This document shows positions 18,696 through 27,950 of a DNA stretch of 64,000 nucleotides, piece by piece. The stretch comes from Streptomyces sp. NBC_00670. Its GTDB lineage: Bacteria; Actinomycetota; Actinomycetes; Streptomycetales; Streptomycetaceae. The stretch's first letter is position 1. Each line of letters starts with the position of its first letter. The stretch is from the NCBI RefSeq assembly GCF_036226765.1, contig NZ_CP109017.1, positions 2,927,501 to 2,991,500 of the forward strand, given 5' to 3'. The notes beneath the pieces were generated by a model. The model was given only the letters and a program-made list of their open reading frames with translations. It ran no database searches and was not told the origin of the DNA. The position numbers and the translations under genes were made by a program.

Positions 18696-19655
18696 ATGCG
18701 GATTGTGGTTTTGGCCGGTGGGATTGGTGGGGCTCGGTTCTTGCGCGGGTTGCGTGGGGCCGTGCCGGATGCCGAGGTCACCGTCATCGGGAACACCGGG
18801 GACGACATCCATCTCTTCGGGCTGAAGGTCTGTCCCGATCTCGACACGGTGATGTACACGCTCGGCGGCGGGATCAACGAGGAGCAGGGGTGGGGGCGGG
18901 CCGACGAGACCTTCCACCTCAAGGAGGAGCTCGCGGCCTACGGCGTCGGGCCCGAGTGGTTCGGGCTCGGTGACCGCGACTTCGCCACGCACATCGTGCG
19001 GACGCAGATGCTCGGCGCCGGTTACCCGCTCAGCGCGGTGACCGAGGCGCTGTGCGACCGGTGGCGGCCTGGGGTGCGGCTCCTGCCGATGTCGGACGAC
19101 CGCGTCGAGACGCACGTCGCCGTGGAACTGGACGGCGAGCGCAAGGCGGTGCACTTCCAGGAGTACTGGGTCCGGCTGCGCGCCTCCGTGCCCGCCGAGG
19201 CCGTCGTCCCGGTCGGCGCCGAGCAGGCGAAGCCCGCGCCGGGGGTGCTGGAGGCGATCGCCGAGGCGGACGTCATCCTCTTCCCGCCGTCGAACCCGGT
19301 GGTCTCCATCGGCACGATCCTCGCCGTGCCCGGCATCCGCGAGGCGATCGCCGACGCCGGGGTGCCGGTCGTCGGCCTCTCCCCCATCGTCGGCGACGCA
19401 CCCGTGCGCGGGATGGCCGACAAGGTGCTCGCGGCGGTCGGCGTGGAGTCGACGGCCGCGGCGGTCGCCGAGCACTACGGCTCGGGGCTGCTGGACGGCT
19501 GGCTGGTCGACACGGTCGACGCGGCGGCGGTCGAACGGGTAGAGGCGGCCGGCATCCGCTGCCGTGCCGTACCGCTGATGATGACCGATCCGGAGGCGGC
19601 GGCGCAGATGGCCCGGGAGGCGCTCGCGCTGGCGGAGGAGGTGCGGGTCGCGTGA
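18696..19655 (+). CDS. fbiA: F420 biosynthesis: phospho-lactate/enolpyruvyl transferase FbiA (CofD)
   Basis: 319 aa. FbiA joins the activated 2-phospho-lactate or phosphoenolpyruvate moiety (from FbiD/FbiC products) to the deazaflavin Fo, giving F420-0 or dehydro-F420-0. Family motifs: [46 protein letters not shown] split over the first 70 residues, and [13 protein letters not shown] near 205. Start: the ATG at 18696 begins the family N-terminus; an in-frame GTG lies two codons earlier. A CAGACT box 6 nt upstream could be a -10 of a leaderless message. It overlaps fbiB by 4 bp. Confidence 0.95.
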   Translation: MRIVVLAGGIGGARFLRGLRGAVPDAEVTVIGNTGDDIHLFGLKVCPDLDTVMYTLGGGINEEQGWGRADETFHLKEELAAYGVGPEWFGLGDRDFATHIVRTQMLGAGYPLSAVTEALCDRWRPGVRLLPMSDDRVETHVAVELDGERKAVHFQEYWVRLRASVPAEAVVPVGAEQAKPAPGVLEAIAEADVILFPPSNPVVSIGTILAVPGIREAIADAGVPVVGLSPIVGDAPVRGMADKVLAAVGVESTAAAVAEHYGSGLLDGWLVDTVDAAAVERVEAAGIRCRAVPLMMTDPEAAAQMAREALALAEEVRVA

Positions 19656-20977
19656 GCGGGATCGGTGGCGGGTCGACCGCCGGTGCCGGGTTCCGGGTGT
19701 GGGCGGTACCCGGGCTGCCCGAGGTGCGGCAGGGCGACGACCTCGCCAAGCTGATCGCCGCGGCCGAGCCGGAGCTGGCCGACGGGGACGTGCTGCTCGT
19801 CACCTCCAAGATCGTCTCCAAGGCGGAGGGGCGCGTGCTGCGGGCCGCCGACCGGGAGGCCGCGATCGACGCCGAGACCGTACGGGTGGTGGCGCGGCGC
19901 GGGCCGCTGCGGATCGTCGAGAACCGGCAGGGCCTGGTGATGGCCGCCGCCGGGGTCGACGCGTCCAACACCCCCGAGGGGACCGTACTGCTGCTGCCCG
20001 AGGACCCCGACGCCTCCGCACGGGCGCTGCGGGACGGGCTGCGGGACGCGCTCGGGGTCGAGGTCGGGGTGCTGGTCACCGACACGTTCGGGCGCCCCTG
20101 GCGTACCGGGCTGACGGACGTGGCGATCGGTGCCGCGGGCGTACGGGTCCTGGACGACCTGCGCGGCGGCACGGACGCGCACGGCAATCCGCTGAGCGCG
20201 ACGGTCGTCGCCACCGCCGACGAACTGGCCGCCGCGGGCGACCTGGTCAAGGGCAAGGCCGCCGGGCTGCCCGTCGCGGTGGTGCGCGGCCTTGCGCACC
20301 TCGTCGGCGGCGGTGCCGGCGACGGGGCGCGGGCGATGGTGCGCGGCGCGCGCGACGACATGTTCCGGCTCGGTACGTCGGAGGCGGTACGGGAGGCGGT
20401 GACGCAGCGGCGCACGGTGCGGGCGTTCACCGACGAGCCCGTCGACGCCGGTGCCGTACGGCGGGCGGTGGCCGCGGCGGTCACCGCGCCGGCGCCGCAC
20501 CACACGACGCCGTGGCGGTTCGTGCTGCTGGAATCGCCCGGGGCACGGACCCGGCTGCTCGACACCATGCGGGACGCGTGGATCGCCGATCTGCGTCGCG
20601 ACGGCAAGAGCGAGGAGTCCATCGCCAAGCGGGTCCGCCGGGGTGACGTGCTGCGCAACGCGCCGTATCTGGTGGTGCCGTGCATGGTCATGGACGGTTC
20701 GCACACGTACGGCGACGCGCGGCGGGACGCGGCCGAGCGGGAGATGTTCGTGGTCGCCACGGGGGCCGGGGTGCAGAACTTCCTGGTCGCGCTGGCCGGG
20801 GAGCGGCTGGGCTCGGCATGGGTGTCCTCGACGATGTTCTGCCGGGACGTCGTACGGGAGGTGCTGGAGCTGCCGGAGGCGTGGGAGCCGATGGGGGCGG
20901 TGGCGGTGGGGCATCCGGCGGGGGAGCCGGCGGCGCGGGGGGAGCGGGATGCCGAGGGGTTTCTCGCGGTGCGGTGA
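19652..20977 (+). CDS. fbiB: Coenzyme F420:L-glutamate ligase, bifunctional FbiB
   Basis: 441 aa, two domains. Residues 1-245 are the CofE-like gamma-glutamyl ligase ([33 protein letters not shown]) that adds glutamates to F420-0. Residues 250-441 are an FMN nitroreductase-like domain ([33 protein letters not shown]), which in mycobacteria reduces dehydro-F420-0. The GTG start at 19652 overlaps the fbiA stop (GTGA), so the two are translationally coupled. The fused form is the normal actinobacterial arrangement. Confidence 0.95.
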   Translation: MSGIGGGSTAGAGFRVWAVPGLPEVRQGDDLAKLIAAAEPELADGDVLLVTSKIVSKAEGRVLRAADREAAIDAETVRVVARRGPLRIVENRQGLVMAAAGVDASNTPEGTVLLLPEDPDASARALRDGLRDALGVEVGVLVTDTFGRPWRTGLTDVAIGAAGVRVLDDLRGGTDAHGNPLSATVVATADELAAAGDLVKGKAAGLPVAVVRGLAHLVGGGAGDGARAMVRGARDDMFRLGTSEAVREAVTQRRTVRAFTDEPVDAGAVRRAVAAAVTAPAPHHTTPWRFVLLESPGARTRLLDTMRDAWIADLRRDGKSEESIAKRVRRGDVLRNAPYLVVPCMVMDGSHTYGDARRDAAEREMFVVATGAGVQNFLVALAGERLGSAWVSSTMFCRDVVREVLELPEAWEPMGAVAVGHPAGEPAARGERDAEGFLAVR

Positions 20978-21068
20978 CAGGGGGCACATGGGTTTTGGGG
21001 AACGGGTGGCTGAAGGCGGCCTAGTCTCGTAGGCGTCTTTCACCTCCTACGTCTCAGGGACCTCCTCC

Positions 21069-22085
21069 GTGGCTGGACGTTTCGCTCCTCGGCCCACGCG
21101 TACGACCATGCGCGGCGGGGACGTCGTCGTGCCCCCGGCAGTGCCCTCGCCGGCGTCCCCCCGTCCCGTCGCCGGGCTGCGGCGGTCCTGGGCGTTGCCC
21201 TGGCCGCTCGACCTCGGGCTCGTGCTCGGTCCGCTGCGGCGCGGGCCCGCCGATCCGACCTTCCGTACGACGCCGGACGGGTCGGTGTGGCGGGCCAGCC
21301 GTACGCCGGTCGGGCCGGGGACGCTGCGGGTCTGGGTGCGCGGTGGGGTCGCCGAGGCGGAGGCCTGGGGGCCGGGAGCGGAGTGGCTGCTGGAGAAGCT
21401 GCCCGAGATGCTGGGCGCGCTGGACGATCCCGACGCCTTCGAGCCGCGGCACCGGCTGCTGGCGATGGTGCGGCACCGGCGGCCGGGGCTGCGGCTGACG
21501 CGGACCGGTCTTGTGCTGGAGTCGCTGATTCCGTCCGTGCTGGAGCAGAAGGTGACCACGGACGAGGCGTACCGGGCGTGGCGGCTGCTCGTACGGAAGT
21601 TCGGGGAGGTGGCGCCGGGGCCGGTGGCGGGGCGGATGTGGGTCATGCCGGAGCCGCGGACGTGGGCGTTGATTCCCTCCTGGGAGTGGCATCGGGCGGG
21701 GGTCGACGACAAGCGGGCGTCGGCGATTCTGCGGGCGGTGCGGGTCGCTGCGCGGCTGGAGCAGGGGGTGGGGATGGCGCCTGCGGAGGCGCGGGCGCGG
21801 TTGGAGGTGGTGCCGGGGGTGGGGGTGTGGACGTCCGCGGAGACCGTGCAGCGGAGTCATGGGGCGGCGGATGCGGTGACGGTGGGGGATCTGCATCTGC
21901 CGGGGATCGTGGGGTTCGCGCTCGCGGGGGATCGGGGGGCGGATGATGCGGTGATGTTGTCGTTGCTGGAGCCGTATGCGGGGCAGGGGCAGCGGCATCG
22001 GGCGGTGCGGTTGGTGTTGTTGAGTGGGCGGGTGCCGGGGCGGCGGGCGCCGCGGATGCGGCGGGGGGATATCGGGCGGTTGTAG
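21069..22085 (+). CDS. DNA-3-methyladenine glycosylase family (AlkA-like) protein
   Basis: 338 aa. The second half has the HhH-GPD fold of base-excision repair glycosylases: PSVLEQKVTTDEAYRAWRLL, the helix-hairpin-helix LEVVPGVGVWTSAET near residue 236, and the Gly/Pro-Asp region AVTVGDLHLPGIVGFAL with the presumed catalytic Asp. The N-terminal 100 residues form the AlkA-type beta domain. It would remove alkylated bases from DNA. GTG at 21069 is taken as start; an ATG 13 codons in (21108) is possible. It follows fbiB by 91 bp and may be cotranscribed, though it has no metabolic link. Confidence 0.85.
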   Translation: MAGRFAPRPTRTTMRGGDVVVPPAVPSPASPRPVAGLRRSWALPWPLDLGLVLGPLRRGPADPTFRTTPDGSVWRASRTPVGPGTLRVWVRGGVAEAEAWGPGAEWLLEKLPEMLGALDDPDAFEPRHRLLAMVRHRRPGLRLTRTGLVLESLIPSVLEQKVTTDEAYRAWRLLVRKFGEVAPGPVAGRMWVMPEPRTWALIPSWEWHRAGVDDKRASAILRAVRVAARLEQGVGMAPAEARARLEVVPGVGVWTSAETVQRSHGAADAVTVGDLHLPGIVGFALAGDRGADDAVMLSLLEPYAGQGQRHRAVRLVLLSGRVPGRRAPRMRRGDIGRL

Positions 22086-22144
22086 GGCGCGTGAGAGCTC
22101 GGGTGGGTGGGGTGTCTGCGCGGGTGCGGGTGCGTTGTGGCTTG

Positions 22145-22215
22145 TCGCGCAGTTCCCCGCGCCCCTGAACCCCCGTGCCGGTCGCGCCCCCGCGGCGGAG
22201 CCGCGGAACGAACAC
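22145..22215. repeat. Dispersed intergenic repeat, copy 2
   Basis: GTCGCGCAGTTCCCCGCGCC then CCTGAAC, and after a short gap GCGCCCCCGCGGCGGAGCC. It combines the GCGCAGTTCCCCGCGCCCCT element and the GCGGCGGAGCCGC hairpin in one place, between two convergent genes. Confidence 0.7.
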
Positions 22216-22238
22216 AGTGCCGTGGCCCTGGCTTAGCC

Positions 22239-23321
22239 CTACTCGTCCGGCGAGAAGCGGACCGCGCCCGCCGGGATGTGGGCGTCGCACCAGATGCGGG
22301 TGCCTTCGCGTAGTTCGTTGTCGGGGCCCACCGTCGCGCCGTCGCCGATGACCGTGCCCGTCAGGATCGTGCGGCGGCCGACGCGGGAGTGGGCGCCGAT
22401 CATGGAGTCGGTGATGACCGCGCCGGGCTCCACGACCGCACCGGACAGCAGCGTGCTGCCGCTGATCCGGGCGCCCTCGCCGACGAACGCGCCCTCGCCG
22501 ACCACCGTGCCGCCGGTCAGCTTGGCGTCCGTGGCGACCTCCGCCGTCGGCAGGACCAGCCGGTCGCCGCAGCGCCCGGGCACCGCCGGGGACGGGGCGC
22601 GGCCCAGGACCAGGTCGGCCGAGCCGCGCACGAACGCGGCGGGGGTGCCGAGGTCGAGCCAGTAGGTGGAGTCGACCATGCCCTGCAAGTGGGCGCCGGC
22701 CGCCAGCAGTCCGGGGAAGGTCTCGCGTTCGACCGACACCGGGCGGCCGGCCGGGATCGTGTCGATGACCGAGCGGCGGAAGACGTACGCCCCCGCGTTG
22801 ATCTGGTCGGTGACGATCTCCTCCGGGGTCTGCGGCTTCTCCAGGAACGCCGTCACCCGGCCTGTCCCGTCCGTCGGGACCAGCCCGTACGCCCGCGGGT
22901 CGGTCACCTTCGTCAGGTGCAGGGAGACGTCCGCGCCCGTCGACTCGTGCGTGCGGACGAGGGCGCGGATGTCCAGGCCGGTGAGGATGTCGCCGTTGAA
23001 GATCAGGACCGGCTGGTCGGGGCCGGAGTGGAGCCGCCCGGCCACGTTGCGGATGGCGCCGCCGGTGCCGAGCGGTTCCTCCTCGGTGACGTACTCCAGG
23101 TGGAGGCCGAGGGAGGAGCCGTCGCCGAAGTACGGCTCGAACACCTCGGCGAGGTACGACGTCGCCAGCACGATGTGGTCCACGCCCGCCGCCCGCGCCC
23201 GGGCGAGCTGGTGGGTGAGGAAGGGGACGCCGGCCGCCGGGAGCATCGGCTTGGGGGTGTGCACCGTGAGCGGGCGCAGGCGGGTGCCTCTGCCCCCGAC
23301 CAGGAGGATCGCTTCTGTCAC
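22239..23321 (-). CDS. Mannose-1-phosphate guanylyltransferase-type nucleotidyltransferase
   Basis: 360 aa. It would make GDP-mannose from mannose-1-phosphate and GTP. The nucleotidyltransferase signature is at the very start (TEAILLVGGRGTRLRPLT, then PKPMLPAAGVPFL), with the catalytic VLIFNGDILTGLD near 105 and a sugar-binding FLEKPQTPEEIV region. The C-terminal third is a left-handed beta-helix of hexapeptide repeats (GEGAFVGEGARISGSTLL). GTG at 23321 gives the conserved N-terminus. Neighbouring man genes favour GDP-mannose as product, but specificity cannot be proved from sequence and a glucose-1-phosphate enzyme is an alternative. Confidence 0.87.
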   Translation of the reverse strand: MTEAILLVGGRGTRLRPLTVHTPKPMLPAAGVPFLTHQLARARAAGVDHIVLATSYLAEVFEPYFGDGSSLGLHLEYVTEEEPLGTGGAIRNVAGRLHSGPDQPVLIFNGDILTGLDIRALVRTHESTGADVSLHLTKVTDPRAYGLVPTDGTGRVTAFLEKPQTPEEIVTDQINAGAYVFRRSVIDTIPAGRPVSVERETFPGLLAAGAHLQGMVDSTYWLDLGTPAAFVRGSADLVLGRAPSPAVPGRCGDRLVLPTAEVATDAKLTGGTVVGEGAFVGEGARISGSTLLSGAVVEPGAVITDSMIGAHSRVGRRTILTGTVIGDGATVGPDNELREGTRIWCDAHIPAGAVRFSPDE

Positions 23322-23482
23322 CTGTCGTCTCCGCTTCCTGCCGGGACCGGCCGAGGCCCCTCGGCCGGTCAGTGTATGCAGTCCGTTCGACGCGCTTTCG
23401 AGGCGCCCGCAGTGCGCCCGCGACGCGCCTCGCCTCGGGCACTTTATGGCGTTTTGCGGCGAACGCGGGTGCGGACGTGCCG

Positions 23483-25018
23483 TCAGCGTCCCTGGTAGCC
23501 CGCCGAGGTGGACCTGGCCGAGCCGAGCTTGGCGTAGAGGCGTTTGCCGGGGCAGCTGGTGGCGAAGCCGTCCCGGTGGCCGGAGATCGTGTGCAGCCGT
23601 ACCTTCCTGCCCTTGGCGTAGAGGTTGCCACCCCCGGACGTCAGGTATGTCTTGCCCTTCGGATTGACGCCGTACAGGCCGAGCTTCCACGCCGTCAGGC
23701 GCGCGATGGCCTTCACCGCGGCGGCGGACGGCTTCTTGGAGCTGTAGGTGCCGAGCACGGCGATGCCGGTGCTGTCGGTGTTGAAGCCGAGGGTGTGGGC
23801 GCCCATGACGGGCTTGGCGACGCCGCCCGCGCGGCCCTCGTAGATCTTTCCGCACTTGTCGACGAGGAAGTTGTAGCCGATGTCGCGCCAGCCGTTGCTC
23901 AGCACGTGGTAGCGGTAGATGCCCCGGATGACGGAGGGCGCCTGGGCGCACGTGTAGTTGTTGCCGGTCGCGGTGTGGTGCACGAAGGCCGCCTTGACCT
24001 TCTTGGTGTACGTGAACCCGCCCTTGCGGATCCCCTCGTCGGCGCCCCAGCCGCGCCGTGTGGTGATGCTCGGCCGGGGGCCGATGTACGGCTTGGCGCG
24101 GGTGCCGTCGGCGGAGTCGGGGAGCCTCGCGGCGTACGCCGCCTCGGTCTCCTCCTTCGACAGGGCCGGGATGACGGTGGCCTCCGGAGCCGCGAGCTCC
24201 GCGTTGGCGGCGGCGGTCTCGGCCGTACGGGCGTCCAGGACGGGGGCGCGGTCGGCGGAGACGGGGCCGAGCGCGGGGACGGGAGCTGGGGCGGCGTCGG
24301 TGCCGGTGCCGGTGCCGGTGTCTGTGCTGGTGTCTGTGCTGGTGTCCGCGGCGGGCTGCTCCCCCGGGTCGACGAGCTCCAGGCGGAGGCCGCCGGGGAG
24401 TTCCCATGCGGTGGGGTCGGGGTCCGCCGCGTCGGCGGAACCCCCGGCCGCCGTACGGCCGTCGGTCCCCGCCTCGCCGGGCTGCGCCGGGCGCACGCGG
24501 ACCTCGACGCCGTCCGAGTCGCCCACCCACAGCGGGGCCGTCGCGCCGCGGACCCGGCCGGAGCGGCTCTCGGCGGTGCCGGGGTCGGCCGCATGGTCGT
24601 CGTTGTGGGTCTCCACCTCCTGCCAGTCGGACCACTGGTGGGTGCCGGTGGCGCGGGTGCGGACCTGGACCGTGCCGTGCAGGGCGGCACGGGGGTCGTC
24701 CCAGACCACGCCGAGCAGCGAGAACGGCCGCACCTCACGCCGGGTCAGCCCCTGAACGCCGGCGCCCGCCCCGGCCCGAGTGCGGGAGAGCGGGGCGAGC
24801 GCGAGGGACTGGGTGCTGCCGGGGACGGCCCCGGGCGCGGTGCTGCCGGGGACGGCCCCGGGCGCGGCTCCGCGCACGGTGGTGGAGACGGTCTGCGAGG
24901 GCGAGGCGGCCGCGGTCGCGGCGGTCGGGGCGAGCGGCAGGGTGAGTGCCGCCGCGCAGGTGACGCCGATCGAGGAAGCAAGGTATCCACGCATGCCCTC
25001 GATCCTGGACATAGTCAT
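23483..25018 (-). CDS. Secreted peptidoglycan-recognition N-acetylmuramoyl-L-alanine amidase
   Basis: 511 aa exported enzyme cleaving the MurNAc-L-Ala bond. There is a signal peptide (YLASSIGVTCAAALTLPLAP), then a long Ala/Thr/Gly-rich region, then a C-terminal PGRP/Amidase_2 domain starting RRGWGADEGIRKG near 325. Zinc ligands are the His of AAFVHHTATG and the His/Cys of TISGHRDGFATSCPG; GYNFLVDKCGKIYEGR is also typical. ATG 25018 is used; ATG 24994, preceded by GAGGGC, gives a cleaner signal peptide. The linker carries an exact 27-bp tandem duplication and a TSTDTSTDTGTGTGTD repeat. Confidence 0.9.
   Translation of the reverse strand: MTMSRIEGMRGYLASSIGVTCAAALTLPLAPTAATAAASPSQTVSTTVRGAAPGAVPGSTAPGAVPGSTQSLALAPLSRTRAGAGAGVQGLTRREVRPFSLLGVVWDDPRAALHGTVQVRTRATGTHQWSDWQEVETHNDDHAADPGTAESRSGRVRGATAPLWVGDSDGVEVRVRPAQPGEAGTDGRTAAGGSADAADPDPTAWELPGGLRLELVDPGEQPAADTSTDTSTDTGTGTGTDAAPAPVPALGPVSADRAPVLDARTAETAAANAELAAPEATVIPALSKEETEAAYAARLPDSADGTRAKPYIGPRPSITTRRGWGADEGIRKGGFTYTKKVKAAFVHHTATGNNYTCAQAPSVIRGIYRYHVLSNGWRDIGYNFLVDKCGKIYEGRAGGVAKPVMGAHTLGFNTDSTGIAVLGTYSSKKPSAAAVKAIARLTAWKLGLYGVNPKGKTYLTSGGGNLYAKGRKVRLHTISGHRDGFATSCPGKRLYAKLGSARSTSAGYQGR
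24812..24865 (-). repeat. 27-bp exact tandem duplication inside the amidase gene
   Basis: GGTGCTGCCGGGGACGGCCC-type unit repeated at 24812-24838 and 24839-24865. It duplicates nine codons and leaves the frame open. Confidence 0.85.
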
Positions 25019-25121
25019 ACATATCTGTCCATCGCGGACTTGACGGGCCGTCGATCGGCGTTGCGCCGAACCGGTGGCCCCCGGGTGGCCCGTACGGTCG
25101 GTTCCCGCCGCGCCGCCCGCG

Positions 25122-25127
25122 TAGGCT
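25122..25127 (+). promoter_or_regulatory. Candidate -10 box of a leaderless promoter
   Basis: TAGGCT is followed by 7 nt and then the GTG start at 25135, the geometry expected for a leaderless transcript. No Shine-Dalgarno-like sequence is visible before the GTG. Confidence 0.4.
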
Positions 25128-25134
25128 GGCGCGC

Positions 25135-25890
25135 GTGAACGCCACCGACCGCACCCCTGCCGACCTGCTGCGATCCGCGCTCGCCGCGGACCCCGCGCGC
25201 CCCCTGGTGACCTTCTACGACGACGCCACGGGCGAACGCGTCGAACTCTCCGTCGCCACCTTCGCCAATTGGGTGGCCAAGACCGCCAACCTGCTCCAGG
25301 GCGAGCTGTCCGTGGAGCCCGGCGACCGGGTCGCGCTGCTGCTGCCCGCGCACTGGCAGACGGCGGTGTGGTTGTTGGCGTGCGCGTCGGTGGGGGCGGT
25401 CGCGGACGTGGCGGGCGCGCCGGGCGCCGCCGACGTCGTCGTCAGCGGCCCGGAGTCGCTCGAAGCGGCGCGCGCCTGCTCCGGGGAGCGCGTGGCGCTC
25501 GCCCTGCGCCCCCTCGGCGGGCGGTTCCCGCAGCCGCCGGAGGGGTTCCTCGACTACGCGGTGGAGGTGCCCGGCCAGGGCGACCTCTTCCGGCCGTACG
25601 CGCCGGTCGCCCCGGAGGAGCCGGCGCTGATCGTCGCCGGGCGGGAGTTCAGCGGGGCCGAGGTGGTGGAGCGGGCCCGCGCCGACGCACCGGGGCTCGG
25701 CCTGACGGGGCCGGGGTCGCGGCTGCTGTCCGGACTCCCGTACGACACCTGGGAGGGGCTCGCGGCGGGCCTCTACGCCCCGCTCGCGACGGGCGGTTCC
25801 GTGGTGCTGTGCCGGAACCTGGACGCGCTCCCCGAGGAGCGGCTGGCACAGCGCGTCGAGACGGAACGCGTCACGGCGACGGCCCGATAG
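25135..25890 (+). CDS. TIGR03089 family protein (truncated AMP-binding fold)
   Basis: 251 aa. The N-terminal part matches adenylate-forming enzymes (TFYDDATGERVELSVATFANW, GDRVALLLPAHWQTAVWLLAC), but the protein ends at half the usual length and lacks the phosphate-binding TSGTTG-type loop and the C-terminal lid. This short form is a conserved actinobacterial family next to LCP genes, so it is not a recent truncation. It probably does not adenylate a substrate by itself. It precedes the first LCP gene, with a good terminator between them. Confidence 0.85.
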   Translation: MNATDRTPADLLRSALAADPARPLVTFYDDATGERVELSVATFANWVAKTANLLQGELSVEPGDRVALLLPAHWQTAVWLLACASVGAVADVAGAPGAADVVVSGPESLEAARACSGERVALALRPLGGRFPQPPEGFLDYAVEVPGQGDLFRPYAPVAPEEPALIVAGREFSGAEVVERARADAPGLGLTGPGSRLLSGLPYDTWEGLAAGLYAPLATGGSVVLCRNLDALPEERLAQRVETERVTATAR

Positions 25891-26210
25891 ACGACAGGCG
25901 TCGCGGCAACGCCTCACCAAGAGTGCCGGAATCTCCCGTTCCGGCTTCCCTTTTGGGCACCGTAGGTAAAGCCCGGCCCAAGACCGGGAACACCAGAGCT
26001 AAGAACTCTCTGAGAAATAGGTCGGATTGCCCGGTTGTAGGCACGTGAAAAAGCGCACTGCCGTCGCTCAAGTCCCAACCGGGCGGATAGTGTGAGCGAC
26101 CCGGTGCACTGCCCCGAGGTCCGTCCTGGGCTCATCGCATCGCATGAAGTGACCCGAGCGTCTTTGAGGGGAAAGGCGCCGCGTGGCCCCGACGGAGGAT
26201 TCGGACAACC
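25891..26210 (+). promoter_or_regulatory. Region upstream of the first LCP gene
   Basis: 320 bp without a gene. It starts with the terminator at 25925-25954. The middle (25980-26070) is moderately AT-rich, and GGATAGTGTG near 26085 looks like a -10 region for the LCP gene. GGAGG at 26194-26198 is the likely ribosome binding site, at a rather long 12 nt. Confidence 0.4.
25925..25954 (+). terminator. Rho-independent terminator after the TIGR03089 gene
   Basis: Stem GCCGGAA (25925-25931) and TTCCGGC (25939-25945), loop 7 nt, followed at once by TTCCCTTTT. It is one of the few hairpins in the window with a real T-rich tail. Confidence 0.75.
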
Positions 26211-27950
26211 GTGGACGCGCAAGGCCGTGGGCGGGCGGACAACATCGACCCCGCAGACCAGTGGGTACTCAACCCGGACACCGGCGAATACGAACTGCGA
26301 CTGGCTCCTTCCCCTCCGCAGTCGTCGGTCCCCAGACCCCGCGGCGCCACCGCCCCCGCCGGGCGGTCCCGCAGCGCGCCGGGCCCCGAGGCCCCGGCAC
26401 CGGACGCCCTGCCCGGGCAGCGCCGCCGCCGCGGCACCCCGGAGGAGCCGCCGCCCGGCCGCCGGCGCGGCAGGACCAGTGGTCGTACCAAGGGCAAACC
26501 CAAGAAGGGCAAGGCCAAGAAGGTCCTCCTCTGGACCGGCGGCGGCATGGCCTTCGTGCTCGTCGCGGTGACCGGTGCGGGTTACCTGTACCTCAAGCAC
26601 CTCGAGGGAAACATCACCACGACGGACGTCGGTGACGCGGCCAAGAGCAGCTTCAGCAAGGACGAGGCCTTCAACCTGCTGATCATCGGCACCGACAAGC
26701 GCACCGGCGCCGGCAACGAGGGTTACGGCGACAAGAACAGCGTCGGCCACGCCGACACCAACATCCTGCTGCATGTCTCCAAGGACCGGACCAACGCCAC
26801 CGCGCTGAGCATCCCGCGCGACCTGATCGCGAACATCCCGGACTGCCCGACCAAGCAGGAGGACGGCAGCGAGAAGGTCATCCCCGGTACGCCGAACGTC
26901 CGGTTCAACACCAGCCTGGGCCAGGACGAACGCGATCCGGGCTGCACCATGCGCACGGTCAAGGAAGTCACCGGGATCGAACCCGACCACTTCATGATGG
27001 CCGACTTCAACGCCGTCAAGACGCTGACCTCGGCGGTCGGCGGCGTCGAGGTGTGCGTGGGCAAGGACGTCGACGACCCGGACTCGCACCTGAAGCTGTC
27101 CAAGGGCAAGCACACGATCGAGGGCGAACAGGCGCTCGCCTTCCTGCGCACCCGGCACAGCTTCGGCAACGAGGGTGACCTGGACCGGATCAAGGTGCAG
27201 CAGCAGTTCCTGGGCTCGCTGGCCCGCAAGATGTCCTCCAGCGACACGCTGACCAGCCCCACCAAGCTCTACAAGCTCGCCGAGGCGGCCACCAAGGCCC
27301 TCACCGTCGACACCGGCATCGGCAAGGCGAGCACGCTCAAGGACATGGCCCTGGAACTGAAGAAGGTGCCGCCGAAGAACATCACCTTCCTCACCGTCCC
27401 GGTGCTCGACAACCCCGCCGAGAAGGTCAAGGCGACGGTCGTCGTCAACCAGTCGACGGCCCCGGCGGTGTTCCAGGCGATCAAGGACGACGTCTCCTTC
27501 ACCGCGGTCAAGCAGAAGGAGAAGAAGGAGAAGGCGGCCGTCGCGGCCCGGCTGAAGGGCTCCCGCTCCGCCGCCGCCGACATCCGCGTCGACATCTACA
27601 ACGGCGGGGCCGCCACCGGCAGCGCCCAGGAGACCCTGGCCTGGCTGCAGAACGAGCAGGGCGTCACCAAGGCCAGCCAGCTCGGCAACGCCGAGAAGAC
27701 GCTCAGCAAGACGACGCTGGAGTACTCCCCCGACCAGGCCGACCAGGCCCGCAAGCTGGCCGACCTGATGGGGCTGCCCGCCTCCGCGATGAAGCCGGGC
27801 GAGAGCGAGAAGAACGACCAGGGACTGCCCGCGATCGTGCTCACCCTCGGCAAGGACTTCAAGGGCGCCGGAACGCCGGTGAAGTCGTCGTCCAAGGCGC
27901 CGGACGTCGACGGAAAGTCGACCGCGGACAAGCAAGTCTGCTCCACGTGA
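26211..27950 (+). CDS. LytR-CpsA-Psr (LCP) family glycopolymer transferase, with LytR_C domain (first of four)
   Basis: 579 aa. LCP proteins move glycopolymers from undecaprenyl-phosphate carriers to peptidoglycan. A 110-residue Pro/Arg/Lys-rich cytoplasmic part is followed by one TM (LLWTGGGMAFVLVAVTGAGYL), then the extracellular LCP domain: NLLIIGTDKRTG, ADTNILLHV, LSIPRDL, and FLRTRHSFGNEGDLDRIKVQ with the catalytic Arg residues. A LytR_C domain (about 460-555) follows. GTG at 26211. It heads a series of LCP genes at 26-40 kb. Confidence 0.92.
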   Translation: MDAQGRGRADNIDPADQWVLNPDTGEYELRLAPSPPQSSVPRPRGATAPAGRSRSAPGPEAPAPDALPGQRRRRGTPEEPPPGRRRGRTSGRTKGKPKKGKAKKVLLWTGGGMAFVLVAVTGAGYLYLKHLEGNITTTDVGDAAKSSFSKDEAFNLLIIGTDKRTGAGNEGYGDKNSVGHADTNILLHVSKDRTNATALSIPRDLIANIPDCPTKQEDGSEKVIPGTPNVRFNTSLGQDERDPGCTMRTVKEVTGIEPDHFMMADFNAVKTLTSAVGGVEVCVGKDVDDPDSHLKLSKGKHTIEGEQALAFLRTRHSFGNEGDLDRIKVQQQFLGSLARKMSSSDTLTSPTKLYKLAEAATKALTVDTGIGKASTLKDMALELKKVPPKNITFLTVPVLDNPAEKVKATVVVNQSTAPAVFQAIKDDVSFTAVKQKEKKEKAAVAARLKGSRSAAADIRVDIYNGGAATGSAQETLAWLQNEQGVTKASQLGNAEKTLSKTTLEYSPDQADQARKLADLMGLPASAMKPGESEKNDQGLPAIVLTLGKDFKGAGTPVKSSSKAPDVDGKSTADKQVCST

